Part shown: in pieces, positions 45,761 through 58,004 of the stretch
Layout: every line of letters starts with the position of its first letter
Numbering within the stretch: position 1 is the first letter of the stretch
NCBI GenBank assembly: GCA_024704765.1
Contig: JAKMXF010000365.1
Coordinates: forward strand, 1-64,000
Reading direction: 5' to 3'
Length of the DNA stretch: 64,000 nt
Source: Oopsacas minuta
Lineage: Eukaryota; Porifera; Hexactinellida; Lyssacinosida; Leucopsacidae
Program-made: the position numbers and the translations under genes
The notes under the pieces: model-generated
What the model was told of the DNA's origin: nothing
Seen by the model: only the letters and a program-made list of their open reading frames with translations
Database searches by the model: none

Positions 45761-45768
45761 CTTTTATA
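45761..45768 (-). promoter_or_regulatory. TATA box of bZIP gene 2
   Basis: TATAAAAG on the minus strand about 70 bp before the ATG of the gene ending at 45160. Confidence 0.5.
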
Positions 45769-47280
45769 GTAGAATATTTGACTGTTGATATTCGTTTTGT
45801 TAATGTGTCCGAATATATTTTCAATTCCATTTGTGCTTTCAATTTTCATTGAAGTTTATTGCTAATATACAAATATCTCTTAGATTATATTTAACAACAT
45901 TCCTACGTTACTATTTCGTATCTATGATATATGTGTGTGTGTGGACATATTTATGAGGATCATGTGCCGCTTGTAATCTGTAGTATCTTTCATTTCTAAC
46001 TTTACCATTTCTAAATAAGGATAAATATATTATTGAAAGTGAGATCGTTTCTTTCATTACTTTATTAATATACGTAGTTTTACTGGGTTATTTATATGTA
46101 CTTAACACCTATTTCAAGAATGGGGATGGTTCCATTTTAGCGGAGCAGCTGGACATGTAAACAGCTGATGTATCAATTAAGACATTTACTTGTGAATCTG
46201 TTTACTTTCAATATGAAGTGTTTGGTTTACATAATACTAACCATACAGGACGCCATGTCAAGCAAATAAACTTCTATATGAGCTATGGATTGTTTATCAC
46301 ACCAAATATTTATTTTTGCTTATTTACATATCATAATACAATCAATGATGCTATTTACTGGAAATTTGTTTGTCTATAATAATTATTGCATTCATAACAC
46401 CTGTGCATTATGGTTGCTAAGGACAATCCAGGTCGCTGATTCCTTATTTTTCTGTATCATTAACATTCATAACACGTATTTAACACTTTTATTAACACAG
46501 TTTCATCACTCTGAAGTGAAAGTAAATCTTGTATATTCATTAGTTTGTAAATCTACACTCTTATACGTAACACATGTATCCTCCTTCATGGGTGATGTAG
46601 ATATGTTCAAATTGTAAGCTATGCTTATTTAAGATATTTACAAATTAATGGTTAGTATATTGGTAGTCAGAGGTCATGAGGGAGACGTGTAGACACCTGC
46701 TTAATCCAGGAATTTTGGCCAGCACAGGGACTTTATCTGCCAGGGGCACTCCTGGGATCGCTCAGTTGTAACATAGTCTCATGGTCGACACTTTGTGTCC
46801 TTCATGGCTGCCGAATTGGTCGCAGAGGCAGCTCCAGCCTAGGGCGTAACTACCATTGAGACAGAGGACGCAGTTGCCTCATTTCCCTATAGTAATCGCC
46901 ATATATTGAGGCAAATATCCATCCTTGCCCCCTCGCTCTGGGATCTCTAGTTCCGCCCCAGCCAGGTCTTAGAAATAGAATGAATAGTTGATAAACCAGA
47001 TTACCGAACAGACAGAAATATGTGAGATATATTAGACAGATTATTCGTGCTCGTCCATCTCCTGAGTTATAATTGTGAGAACTATGAAAGTGTTTAGATT
47101 CTTTCTGCCATTAATTTTGGAATTTTCAATTGGACAGAAGTTGTTCTTTTGTAAATGACCATTTTAGAATTGAATTTGTAGCCGAATAATTTCCAAAATT
47201 ATTTTCTCTTTCATTTTTCAAATTCATTCTATGTGTGTTGATGCCATAAATTCTGATTGGATACATAATCCAATGTCAGA
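45769..47280. other. Spacer between the inverted bZIP twins
   Basis: About 1.5 kb without a supported gene. A patch richer in GC at about 46665-46975 (CCAGGGGCACTCCTGGGATC and following) differs in composition from its surroundings and may be a transposon remnant. The twins' homology does not extend into this spacer. Confidence 0.5.
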
Positions 47281-47288
47281 TATATAAG
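47281..47288 (+). promoter_or_regulatory. TATA box of bZIP gene 3
   Basis: TATATAAG about 60 bp before the ATG at 47342. It is not homologous to the TATA region of the twin gene, whose sequence here is different. Confidence 0.5.
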
Positions 47289-47341
47289 AGCGAAATTATT
47301 AGAAATTAACAACAAATACAAACAACAACAAATAATATATT

Positions 47342-47863
47342 ATGGATGACTTTTATGTAAATTTAGAAAATGACTTTCAGAGTTATTTTCCTAATTCAAA
47401 CTTCTCAAACGGAGATCAAACAAATTTAACATTTCATTCCATCACTAATCAGCTGACATTTTCAGAACATTGTGTGACACAATACGAAACAGGTACAGAC
47501 TCTAAATGCTGTCTGAGCTCTCTGAAGCTCCGTCTAGCCCGCACAGGGACTACCTGCTCTCCCTACGTAGAGCTACTGTCTCTTCTCAACAACGAGGAGG
47601 ATCTCAGAATAATAGGGGCGAAATCTCTAAATGCTCTACTCAGACAGGTCTCCCTCTCCCAAAGAGAGGTGTCAGAAGTGAAACTACACAAACGGAGACT
47701 CCGGAAACGATTGGCTAAGCGAGGATGGGACAGCAAGACCCGGACCCTTGAGTTCTCAGATATGGAAGCTCTACGTTTATTGAGGGAAGAGAAGGAGAGC
47801 TTAGAGAGAGAGAGGAAGTTCCTTCTTAAGGAAATTCAGGAATTTGAAATCAAATTGAATTAG
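47342..47863 (+). CDS. Maf-like bZIP protein 3 (inverted twin of protein 2)
   Basis: An intronless frame of 173 residues, matching the product of 45160-45690 except for one Asn/Lys change in the zipper and the last three residues. It has the same extended homology region, basic region lacking the bZIP Asn, and heptad zipper. Identity begins about 20 bp before the ATG (ACAACAAATAATATATT) and stops at the end of the reading frame, so the two genes share coding sequence but not promoter or 3' UTR. They can therefore be regulated independently while making the same protein. Confidence 0.75.
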   Translation: MDDFYVNLENDFQSYFPNSNFSNGDQTNLTFHSITNQLTFSEHCVTQYETGTDSKCCLSSLKLRLARTGTTCSPYVELLSLLNNEEDLRIIGAKSLNALLRQVSLSQREVSEVKLHKRRLRKRLAKRGWDSKTRTLEFSDMEALRLLREEKESLERERKFLLKEIQEFEIKLN

Positions 47864-50167
47864 TAATTATTTGTTTTGCTTGTTAGCATCGCGGTCTCTG
47901 CCTTATTTTGCTAATGTATTTGCTTCAATATTTGCTATGTAAACATTAGATCCAATCTCAAAATATTTTCACGCTCTAATTATCGCCGGCTATTCAGAAG
48001 TCATTCAAACGACTTTGAGACTCGTGTCAAGAATTTGTGTAACATATTTCCTGAATAAGCTTTAAGGTATTTTCCCGCACTAATAGCGCTTATCCACTTG
48101 ACAACCCGAGTGAAGAAATATCAGCCATGGAATGTACTAATTAGCGGACATCACAGGACATAGCAAATTTACATTAAACTTGAATACTAAAACCCGCGAA
48201 AAATGTAAGGTTTTTCAAGTGTTAGCGCTACTTTAGCCTCAACACCGCCAAAGTTGTCAATTCTATATTCTCTAGAATGATGAGTGACTCTATGATTCGT
48301 TTTTGTAATCTGCTTACTCGTGACAAGCCTTGTTTTATGGATATTTGTGCTTGTAAGTGTGAATTATTGTGTGTCATATTATCTATTCTACCCGCTAAAT
48401 TTTTTAAATACTTTCTTGTTAATACTTCCATAAACGGAATTTTCCATAAATATCTGCTACATACATATACAGCTTGTATATTGGTATATTGGAATGTATA
48501 ACCAGCTGTAATGCAGATATATAGTCATAACATCTACCCGATAATCAGCTGAGAAAATTACTAAAATGTGTGAAACATTGAATCTAAGGAATTTGACTGA
48601 TGTATGACGTAAAACAGTGGCAGTAGTTAGTGATATCACCCAATGGTTTATCATAGTGGACCTTAAGGGGAGATTCCCCCTATACACAGTGACGGTTAAG
48701 TGTTAGGTAAAAGAAGTGGCCATTATAGACGGGTTTACCACTAGTAATGACCACAAATGGTTGCAGTGGCAGCGTTTGAATGTCCACTATACAGAGGTGC
48801 CTCTAGAATACTTTCTTTCTTAAAATTTTACTATCAAACAAAATTGGAAATTAAGTTTTCTAAAAGTTTTTACGAAAATCCTCTGACTGCCGATTATCCA
48901 GAGGAATATGATTAATAACTATTATTAACTTATGTATGCTTGATTGGATTATTCATATGATTAATTGATCTTTTGAGAATTGACTATTGCCGATGTAATT
49001 TCACTTTTCCTTAAATTCCGCAGTAATCATAGAAAATAATATAATTATTCTACCGCCATTGGCGCCACTTTTGATAATTAAATTGATTATCTTATACCTA
49101 TTGTGGATATTGGTTGCTATGGAAATTCCTGATGGAATTTTATTTCTGGAATATCTGTAACTTATATATTTAATTAGTTTGTTAGAATTATTATTCATAT
49201 ATACGTAGACCTGTAAATTCTGTTGATATAATCTAGTGAGGTGTTTATTAATTAATATGCATATAAAGCATTACGTAACTCATAGCCCGCTAGTCACAGG
49301 CTCGACAATATGGTGGTGTAGTGACGATAATAGTGGCAGCGGTTAAACCACAAGTTATAATATCAGTTTGAATGTAAAATTTTATTTGTTGTTGTTATTG
49401 ATATTTCCAGTTTATTTAGAAGAAATCTCTGCAAATAGAAAATGAAATATAACACATCACAAATACTGCTGACTTTTAGTTCAGATTCAAACTGGAACTA
49501 TAATTGTCATACCTTTATTTATACATTAAGATTGAAAGCTTAAATAATCTGTAATGAGCAAAGTAATTAGTTGATATTTTTCAATTTATATATTTCTATG
49601 AAATTCATATGAATAATTTTAACACCTATAAATTACGGAATATGCAACTCAATCTTTGGCATTTTTGCGTGTTAAAAATTCGTAGAAATATTTAATTTCC
49701 TTTGATTTGCTTAATTTTTGGTTTATTATTTGTTAATTATATTTTCCTATCTTTATAATGGTAATACATTTGTTGTATTATCGGAAGCATTAACCAGATG
49801 GCCGCAGATATTCTAGCTCTTTAATCGAAACTAATCCGAACTAAATTGCTTAGAAAGCACTTATATCAGTGAAAAACAACCGATATCATTATCTGATCCT
49901 CTTAACGGGACTATACTCTATCAGTTCTTGTGACAACCATAACCATACTGGCCACCATTTTATGCTCAAAGGTTGATGGAATTATCCGATATGATAAAGA
50001 AACAAACACTAAGGAATCTTTCAGTATATATATATATATATTGTAAACAAACAAGTAATGACACAAATAATCCTTGAATGTGTGTAGTAGTCTGTGGTGA
50101 ATTCCTTTGTAGCCTAAATAAAGTAAGGAATCAATTCTATGAATTATCTTCACAATGCAATAGTCAG

Positions 50168-50227
50168 TACAGTAGATGCCGGTTATAAGAACATTATGTC
50201 CTGCTCTTAGAACCGGCATCCACTATA
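50168..50227. mobile_element. Minimal hairpin MITE, family 1
   Basis: The left end CAGTAGATGCCGGTTATAAG and the right end TCTTAGAACCGGCATCCACT are reverse complements with few mismatches. They leave only ~15 bp of loop, so almost the whole element is terminal repeat. Confidence 0.7.
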
Positions 50228-50289
50228 CTATTCCAAATGTTGGTACTGTTAAAACCAGACCAACTTTACTGTCTCTTAGGTAGGGCATT

Positions 50290-50650
50290 AGGATTGTACG
50301 ATCATTGATCCCTCGATCACGATTGCGATACTTTTATGACGATCTGGCGATGATCGGCGATCATTGTGTTATTAAGGATCGTATGTAAGATCGCGATCCT
50401 ATTTTGCACAAAAATTTTCGATCATTTTGTATACTTTGAATGCTACTTTTATTAGCGTTTTATTACTTAAGTAATTTGTGTTGAACAATCAGTAATATTC
50501 GTTCGTAGAATGCGTTGATTCTCCACCTGTTTCTTTTGGCATTAGAAATGATGTAATTATCAAATATATGTCTTGAGTATTATACAAACAATCGGAAAAA
50601 TGATCGGGATCGGGATCTTGTTTAACACGATCGACTAACGCCTTACTCCT
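50290..50650. repeat. GATC-dense patch
   Basis: GATC occurs well over a dozen times in about 350 bp, with runs such as GATCTGGCGATGATCGGCGA and GATCGGGATCGGGATC. The surroundings have almost none. The pattern suggests degenerate inverted or tandem repeats, possibly the remains of a transposon end. Confidence 0.6.
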
Positions 50651-51239
50651 AGGTTGATACTTTGACCAGTGTTCCCTATCATACACTATATAACACCTCT
50701 AGCTTCAAATAATAAATTCTTTAATAGCCCACCGAGCTAGGCTGTTCCATTCGGACCCCCTGTCAAGAAATTTAACGTAGACCCCTTACCCAATAGTAGT
50801 CTTCATAGGGAGCCCACAGAGACCTTTGGTAAGAACCCATAGCCAATTGCACAAACGAAATTAGCATAGCCCCCGCTGAGATAAAATTCTCCCAATCTTC
50901 TCCAGCTACTAAAAGGTAAGGGAGTCGGTGTGGCATTCCACAATTCCGTCCATGGTCTGGACATATCTATTTGCCGATTCAATGAATTTTGCTTCCCTGG
51001 GAGTGTCTCAGAATATTTTCATAAATACTCGCAAAGAATTAATAATTATTCAAGTTTGAGAATTCATTCTCTTTGCTAAGATAATTTTAGTGATTTTCTC
51101 TAGAACTTTATTTGAATTTCTTTGCTGCTTTTAATTCACAGTTTTCAGGAAAATAAAATATTTTATTTACAAATAAATACGCATTTTAGCTAAACAGCTT
51201 GCTTGCTTGCTTAACATTACCGATAATAAATGTGTGTGT

Positions 51240-51530
51240 TTATGAAGCTGAATTATTCTGGAATCTGCTGTAAAGGCTAATCTCAGCTAGCAGTCTATCC
51301 CTCTCTTTCATGAGTTCAGACTTCTCAATCCTAAGATTCCTTACATCCCTCTCCAACCGGTTATCCACCTCTCTGAGTTTCTGATCGTATCTTTTCTTGT
51401 ACCCTCTCTGTTTAAGTCGTCTCCTCATAGTCTTAATCCTTGTCACCTCCCCTACTGATTCTCCTACCAGTCTCCTCTCCAAATCCTCTAGACTAGCCTC
51501 AACAATGAATTTATTACTTAATTCTGACAT
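51240..51530 (-). CDS. Maf-like bZIP protein 4 (short)
   Basis: An intronless frame of 96 residues from the ATG at 51530 (MSELSNKFIV). It is almost only the DNA-binding/dimerisation unit: extended homology region (VEASLEDLERRLVGESVGEV), basic region (TRIKTMRRRLKQRGYKKRYD) and zipper (LRIEKSELMKERDRLLAEIS). This is the member closest to Maf, sharing RLK..RR.LK.RGY. The invariant Asn is Gln and the following Ala/Arg positions are Lys/Asp. Like small Mafs, it has no activation domain. A TATA box is present upstream. Confidence 0.78.
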   Translation of the reverse strand: MSELSNKFIVEASLEDLERRLVGESVGEVTRIKTMRRRLKQRGYKKRYDQKLREVDNRLERDVRNLRIEKSELMKERDRLLAEISLYSRFQNNSAS

Positions 51531-51575
51531 ATTTAAAATTAACCGTGTTTTAATGTTACTTCCTAGCAACCAACA

Positions 51576-51584
51576 GTTTATATA
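51576..51584 (-). promoter_or_regulatory. TATA box of bZIP gene 4
   Basis: TATATAAAC on the minus strand about 45 bp before the ATG at 51530. An RFX-like half-site (CTAGCAAC, plus strand 51563-51570) lies between the two. Confidence 0.55.
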
Positions 51585-52464
51585 GTTATGTTAGAATTGC
51601 TGAACTATTCCCAAATATTATTATTTGCCCCCAAATAAATTCCAAAATTGGCGCGTATTTGATAAAATCATTAGAACCTAAATTCTGAATTTCTACGCGA
51701 ACCTGCTTAATCAGTGAATTTCAAATTTGATTTGTTTATCGTAGAATGATTTGTTTAATATATTAACACCTTTTGTTGTTTATTCCAAATTCTTTTATGA
51801 GGTAACTTAGCGTATAAATACGAGTTACTTGCATTTCAAATGAATGAATTACGTCACACAATAATAAACAAACATATAAAGCAATAAATAGCTCAAATAT
51901 TGAATTGTTTAACAAATAAACAACAAATAAACAAATAAACAAACAAACAAACAAACACACAAACACAACAGCTGAAGAATCAATTTGCTTCTCTCTGCTT
52001 AATATAAAGAAAAATCATAATTATTCAATTATTATTTGTTTTATTAAATATTTCCCAACGCTTACCTAGCAACGATAAAATATTCAAAATTTCCCTTCAA
52101 ATGATTTGATATTTTATTTCTGTATTTATACCTCTGATAATAATTATACAATATTCATGTTAGTAATTATTCACACCTTGCGCCACTTGTGACCACAAAG
52201 GACACAATTTGCCTCTAGCATGTCTTATGGTATTGTGACACTTTCCTTGGTGATATTAATGATGAATTGGAATGTATTCTGTTTTCTAGAAGTATTTATT
52301 TAGGAAAATATGACTTTTGACATATTCGAATAAGGGTGTTACAATATATACCTTATTTGATATATATGAGTTTACTGTCTGTATGACTTCTGGGGTCAGC
52401 TGTTCTCAACCTAATAAGGTGTTAACATATGTCTATATTCATTAGCTAATAGCTAGAATATAGA
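51585..52464. other. Intergenic between bZIP gene 4 and MTA
   Basis: No gene is seen. It contains an (AAAC)n-like run at about 51905-51965 and, near the MTA start, a T-box-type word TTCACACCT (52170-52178) and AGGTGTTAA (about 52424). Confidence 0.5.
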
Positions 52465-55400
52465 ATGGCAGAAGGTCTCTACAGACTAGGAGACTATGTA
52501 TACATGGAGAGTACGGCTCCTCCGCAACCCTATCAGATATGTAGAGTGGAAGAACTCAAGAAGAACACGAAGGGGTCTGTTGAAGTTTATGTAAAGTGCT
52601 TCTTCAGACGTAAGGACCTCCCCCAATCCCTGGTCCAACTAGCTGACAGACACGCTAATCAGCTGGAGGAGGATCATATATGTGAATTGCAGGAAGAGAG
52701 GGAGAGATTGAGGACTAGTAATCCATTGGCTGCTGAACAAGGTTAGTTCCAATTGTAACTAAGGGGTTGACACATATTTCATTAATTTGTTATTCTACTT
52801 ATAGCTAATAATTGGATACTACATATAATTAATAATTAACACCTTCTGTTACCATATATGGTCATTGTTGTATAGTTATATTAGAATTGTTGACTTATCT
52901 GTAACTAATAAACAACTTTAGGTATTTAATTGTGTGTTCTATTAATAGCTATACTTAGTTCCAGTTTCATATTGTGTTACGTAGCACAATGGATATCCAT
53001 CTTAGTTCTTATAAAAGCATTCAGAATATGTATATACCACTGAATACGGACATTATACCTATACAGACACACAGACACACAGACAGATACACAGACATAC
53101 AGACACACAGACAGATACACAGACATACAGACACACAGACACACAGACAGATACACAGACATACAGACACACAGACACACAGACAGATACACAGACATAC
53201 AGACAGACAGATACACAGACATACAGACACACAGACACACAGACAGATACACAGACATACAGACACACAGACACACAGACACACAGACAGATACACAGAC
53301 ATACACATACACAGATACACAGACAGATACACGGACATACAGACATACAGACACACAGACAGATACACAGACATACAGACATACAGACACACAGACAGAT
53401 ACACAGACATACACATACACAGATACACAGACAGATACACGGACAAGTACAAAAACTAACTCACAAACAACAAACAAATAAGCTAACAAACAAACTGATC
53501 TTTGATCATCTAGTTAACAACATATGAATAATTCAACATTTCTACTTTATTGAGTTTACTCACACAACAATAACAACACGCTAAGCGCTGCAAACAAGTA
53601 TTATAGTAAATACAAACAAACAAATAACAACAACAACAACAACAACAGGAAGCTAATGCATTAGATTATACATGTACTATGTACTATGTGTGAGTAAACA
53701 GGAGGGGACCATGGATATTCTATCAATTGTTACTGAGCTCATTACAGAAGTTATCAAGATCTGTTTGTGTGAATCTATCACCTTTACTGCAATCTCTTCC
53801 CATCACGTAACACATCTCACAGAGATTTCTTTGATGTCTGCCATTATCTGCCACTTCACACCTTCTACCCGGAACAAGTCTTGTTGGGAGAACAGCTGAT
53901 GAACATCTACTGCATTTTTGTTTTTTGTTTTGGTAGGAATTAGCGCTATTCCATTTTCTGCCACATGGACAACAAAAGTAACCAGTCATCTTATGGTCCC
54001 CTGGGTCCAGGTCTATATCAAGAGATATCAGAATGGGAGTGCATATGTCTCCTTCACAGTTCCTTATAGTCTCCATCTCAGTCCTACTTCCAAATATTTC
54101 GTAGCATATTGTTTTGCAGATTGGACAGGTGTTTGACTCCTCAAACCATTTGCTAATACAGCAGTAGCAAAATGAATGAATGCATGCTAGAATTCCAATC
54201 CTCCCATTTGGTTTCTCCTGACAGATGGCGCAAAGATCTGTGTCAATATTTTCGCGGGTAGGACTGCATTCAATAAACCCGGTGTCAGCACAATTGTGGC
54301 ATAAATTGTCCTTGTTGGTGGCTGAAGTGGCGTGACAATATTCACATGTTTGATGTGTCGCCATCAGTTTGTAAATGTTTAAGAATGTGTGCATGAGTTT
54401 CCCACTTTTCTATTTATGAGATTTTCCTTTGTGATTTTGTTCTATTTGTGTTTTTATGAATAATATTTCTGACATAATCTGTTCTAATTATAGACTGTTT
54501 ATTTGGGATTTGCTTTATAATATTTACTAAATACACCGCAGACAACTTTATTGGGGAAACTATTTTTAGCGAAAATTATGTTGAATTTTCCAAAAATTCA
54601 AAAAGTAATTTACCCTCTAATTTGGAACTAATTATAGTGTTAGTTCCAATATAGAATATTATCCCTCGGCGGGAGATTAAGTCTCAATCTTGGATGTGTT
54701 TTCCCATAACTTGTTAACACCACAAACAAACAAACAAATATACATGTATATTACTCGTCAATAATATTGAAATAATTGTTTGCAATAGTAAATTTATGGA
54801 ATATTAGCAAGGTATTACTTACACCATTAGGGGTCTACTTATCACCCTATCTCCCTCTCCTATAGATACAGAGAGTCTTGAGGGTATATGGTCCGGTATA
54901 ACCGAGGTGGCGCGTCACCAGCTGAAGCACAGAGAGCTATTCCTGTCCAGACAGATAGAAACATTTCGTATCGATGCTGTGAGGGGTAAATGCACTGTAA
55001 CGGTACTTAATGAATTAGAAAGTCTATTGTCTTATCTGAAAGATGAAGACAAATTCTATTATTCTATGGTTTATGATCCTAACCAGAAAACACTTATGGT
55101 TGATAAAGGTCTGTATGATTAATCATATTTTCACACCTTTGGTCAATTCCACCTTGCGTATAATTCGAATTTGAATCTTACAAATGTCTGACACGATTAT
55201 TTGCAAACAATTTGAATGTTGTTATTATTATTATTTTGATTTACAGGAGAGATGCGTATCGGTTTCAGATACCAAGCAGAGATCCCTCCTCTCCTCACAG
55301 ACCCTCTAACAGAGGATCACAGAGAGGTGTTAGATCTAGAAACACCTGTCTGGGTCCCCTCCAAGATCCCAGACGAAGACATCGAAAAGTTTCTAATAAT

Positions 55401-57022
55401 AGCACGATCTGTTGGTACATTTGCTCGGGCTCTTGTAGATGATAGTAACAATATTAACCGTATGCCTCTACGTCTGGGGGCAGCTACTGCCTCCAGAGAC
55501 ATAACTCTATTCCATGCTCTTGACACCTTACATGCTGCTAATTACGATCTAGCTGCTGGCATATCTGGATTTGTTATTAATGGTAGACCTATTGTATGTT
55601 GTGATGAGTTGGAGGCTTGGACAGCTGAGGAGGCTAATTTGTTCCAACAAGGTGAGTTATATTTGTATCAATGGGACCATATCTACCCCATGTGACTATA
55701 TTATATAACACCTTCCTTGTAAAAGGCGTCTCCAATGGAAGGATTTTTTCAATTCCCGTTATATCTAAGCTGGAGGGATCGTGATAATTTCGACATTACT
55801 TTGACCATATATGTACAATTTTCACACTTCAATATAAGCCGGTATTTCAAGGTAACCGTGTTAGATATAACGGGACTTGACTGTAATTCTTTGAGTCCTT
55901 ATGGTATCCATGGTTACAGGTCTGCTAGAACAGAAAGATTTCCTTTACATTCAACGGAAATTCTTTCCAAAGAAATCTCTCAAATCTGTAATTTCCTATT
56001 ATTATTTATGGAAAACTACACAACAATACCAAATACAGAGGAAGCTTAAACTACAAGATAAACAGAACGATTTGAAAGAGGTCATTGTACATCTGATCCG
56101 ATCAGCTGGTCCCTCTCAAAACCCCACGAATTTATTAGGTCTAGCGCCACCAAGTGGAGAGCTACCACAAACTGTGCCACATGACACCTTGATTAAGGCG
56201 GCAGATGGTGGTAAATCCTGTGAGAGCTGTTATGCTACCACTAGTAATAAATGGCATATCTGGGGAGACCCTACTCGTGGGTGTCGGATATGTAACCACT
56301 GTATGATCTACTGGCGTAAATATGGGGGCCTGAAGCTACCCACTATATGGGAGCATCACGAGAAACATCCCGAACAGGTATACACGTGTAATCAGTGTAA
56401 AAAACAATTTAATAGACAGGAGAGGTTAACAAACCATTTAAGGCAACACCAACCACATAGATGTCACATGCCTAATTGTGAGAAAACATTCAAAAGTAAA
56501 TCGACACTACGTCGACACATTTCAGGACAACATCAGAACCAGCCTGGCTCCAGCATGCAACAGTTAATGCCTCCTACCAGCTTTCTAATGAATGCTACTT
56601 CATTGTCATTATTTGTACGTAAACAAGTAGCACGTGTTGATATAATACGCTTAGCTAGACACCCATTCCGTTCCTACCCGAAGGAGCCCTTCGATATTCC
56701 AGAGGACTCAGAGTTCAAGCTACGAGCCCGCCGCCTGGGTCTTAAGTATACCAATTCCCGTGCGATAGCTGATGTGGTCGATCAGCTGATTGAGTCACAG
56801 CTCCACCCGACTAGTCCCATAATACGCACCCTCTTAAAAGGTACCCTACTCTCCCCAAAGTCTATCCCACTCATGTCTGACCATTTGTCCCCTCAAATCC
56901 TCCTGTCCTCTTCTAGTTCCAAGAGACTCAGACCTCAGTCAAATGACACTCCGGCGCCTAAACAAATATGTTCAGAAGATAGTCCGACCAATCAGATTGT
57001 ACCCTCACACTTCGCTAATTAG
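52465..57022 (+). CDS. MTA1: Metastasis-associated (MTA) NuRD subunit with extra C2H2 fingers
   Basis: Exons 52465-52741, 54866-55108, 55247-55651 and 55920-57022 join in phase to 675 residues. The BAH domain ([40 protein letters not shown]) is followed by [15 protein letters not shown]. The ELM2 domain comes next ([44 protein letters not shown]), then SANT ([20 protein letters not shown]) and a GATA-type finger (residues 409-436, CESC...CRICNHC...WRKYGG). An RBBP4-binding-like stretch ([15 protein letters not shown]) lies near 540. ELM2-SANT recruits and activates HDAC1/2 in NuRD. Unlike MTA proteins known to me, two C2H2 fingers follow the GATA finger (465-513). Intron 1 (2.1 kb) holds a minisatellite and a nested gene; intron 3 holds a MITE. 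Confidence 0.93.
53060..53445. repeat. ACAGACACACAGACAGAT minisatellite in MTA intron 1
   Basis: About 385 bp built of ACAGACAC, ACAGACAG, ATACACAG and ACATACAG words arranged in a higher-order repeat of roughly 40-50 bp. It gives open frames on both strands (Thr-Asp-Arg-His or Val-Cys-Leu-Ser rich) that are artefacts of the 4-bp periodicity. Confidence 0.9.
53723..54394 (-). CDS. RING finger protein with 3CxxC-type zinc domain, nested in MTA intron 1
   Basis: An intronless frame of 223 residues. The ATG used is at 54394, but Met11 (MATHQ) has the better context. A short Cys-rich start ([19 protein letters not shown]) precedes a C3HC4 RING ([20 protein letters not shown] then [10 protein letters not shown]...CPICK, residues about 55-95). 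The second half looks like a 3CxxC domain: [32 protein letters not shown], then H...[16 protein letters not shown] proteins of this kind are E3 ubiquitin ligases. 3CxxC domains occur in receptor-transporting and ZAR1-type RNA-binding proteins, and I do not know the combination. It lies in opposite orientation within the MTA intron, and the lack of introns suggests a retrocopy origin. Confidence 0.78.
   Translation of the reverse strand: MHTFLNIYKLMATHQTCEYCHATSATNKDNLCHNCADTGFIECSPTRENIDTDLCAICQEKPNGRIGILACIHSFCYCCISKWFEESNTCPICKTICYEIFGSRTEMETIRNCEGDICTPILISLDIDLDPGDHKMTGYFCCPCGRKWNSANSYQNKKQKCSRCSSAVLPTRLVPGRRCEVADNGRHQRNLCEMCYVMGRDCSKGDRFTQTDLDNFCNELSNN
55745..55885. mobile_element. pogo-like MITE, family 2 (copy 2), in MTA intron 3
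   Basis: The left end has TTCCCGTTATATCTAAGC. The right end, reverse-complemented, is TACAGTCAAGTCCCGTTATA. It shares its interior (GGGATCGTGATAA, CCGTGTTAGATATAACG) with the copy at 44808-44951 and makes up more than half of MTA intron 3. Confidence 0.7.
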
Positions 57023-57980
<958 letters not shown>

Positions 57981-58004
57981 ATTTTATAATTTGTTAAAAT
58001 TCGT

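Larger units (their letters stand above)
47864..51239. other. Long intergenic stretch, no gene seen
   Basis: About 3.4 kb, the largest gene-free interval of the right half. Short frames exist but none has recognisable protein character. It contains a 60-bp hairpin MITE at 50168-50227, a GATC-dense patch at 50290-50650 and a (TA)n run at about 50025-50040. Confidence 0.6.

Noticed and set aside
48228-49198. Several frames of 60-80 codons in the long intergenic stretch
   Set aside because: No motif, no heptad or signal peptide pattern, typical length for chance in AT-rich DNA.
52977-53489. Several overlapping frames of 107-170 codons
   Set aside because: Artefacts of the ACAG/ACAC minisatellite in MTA intron 1; all have simple periodic composition.
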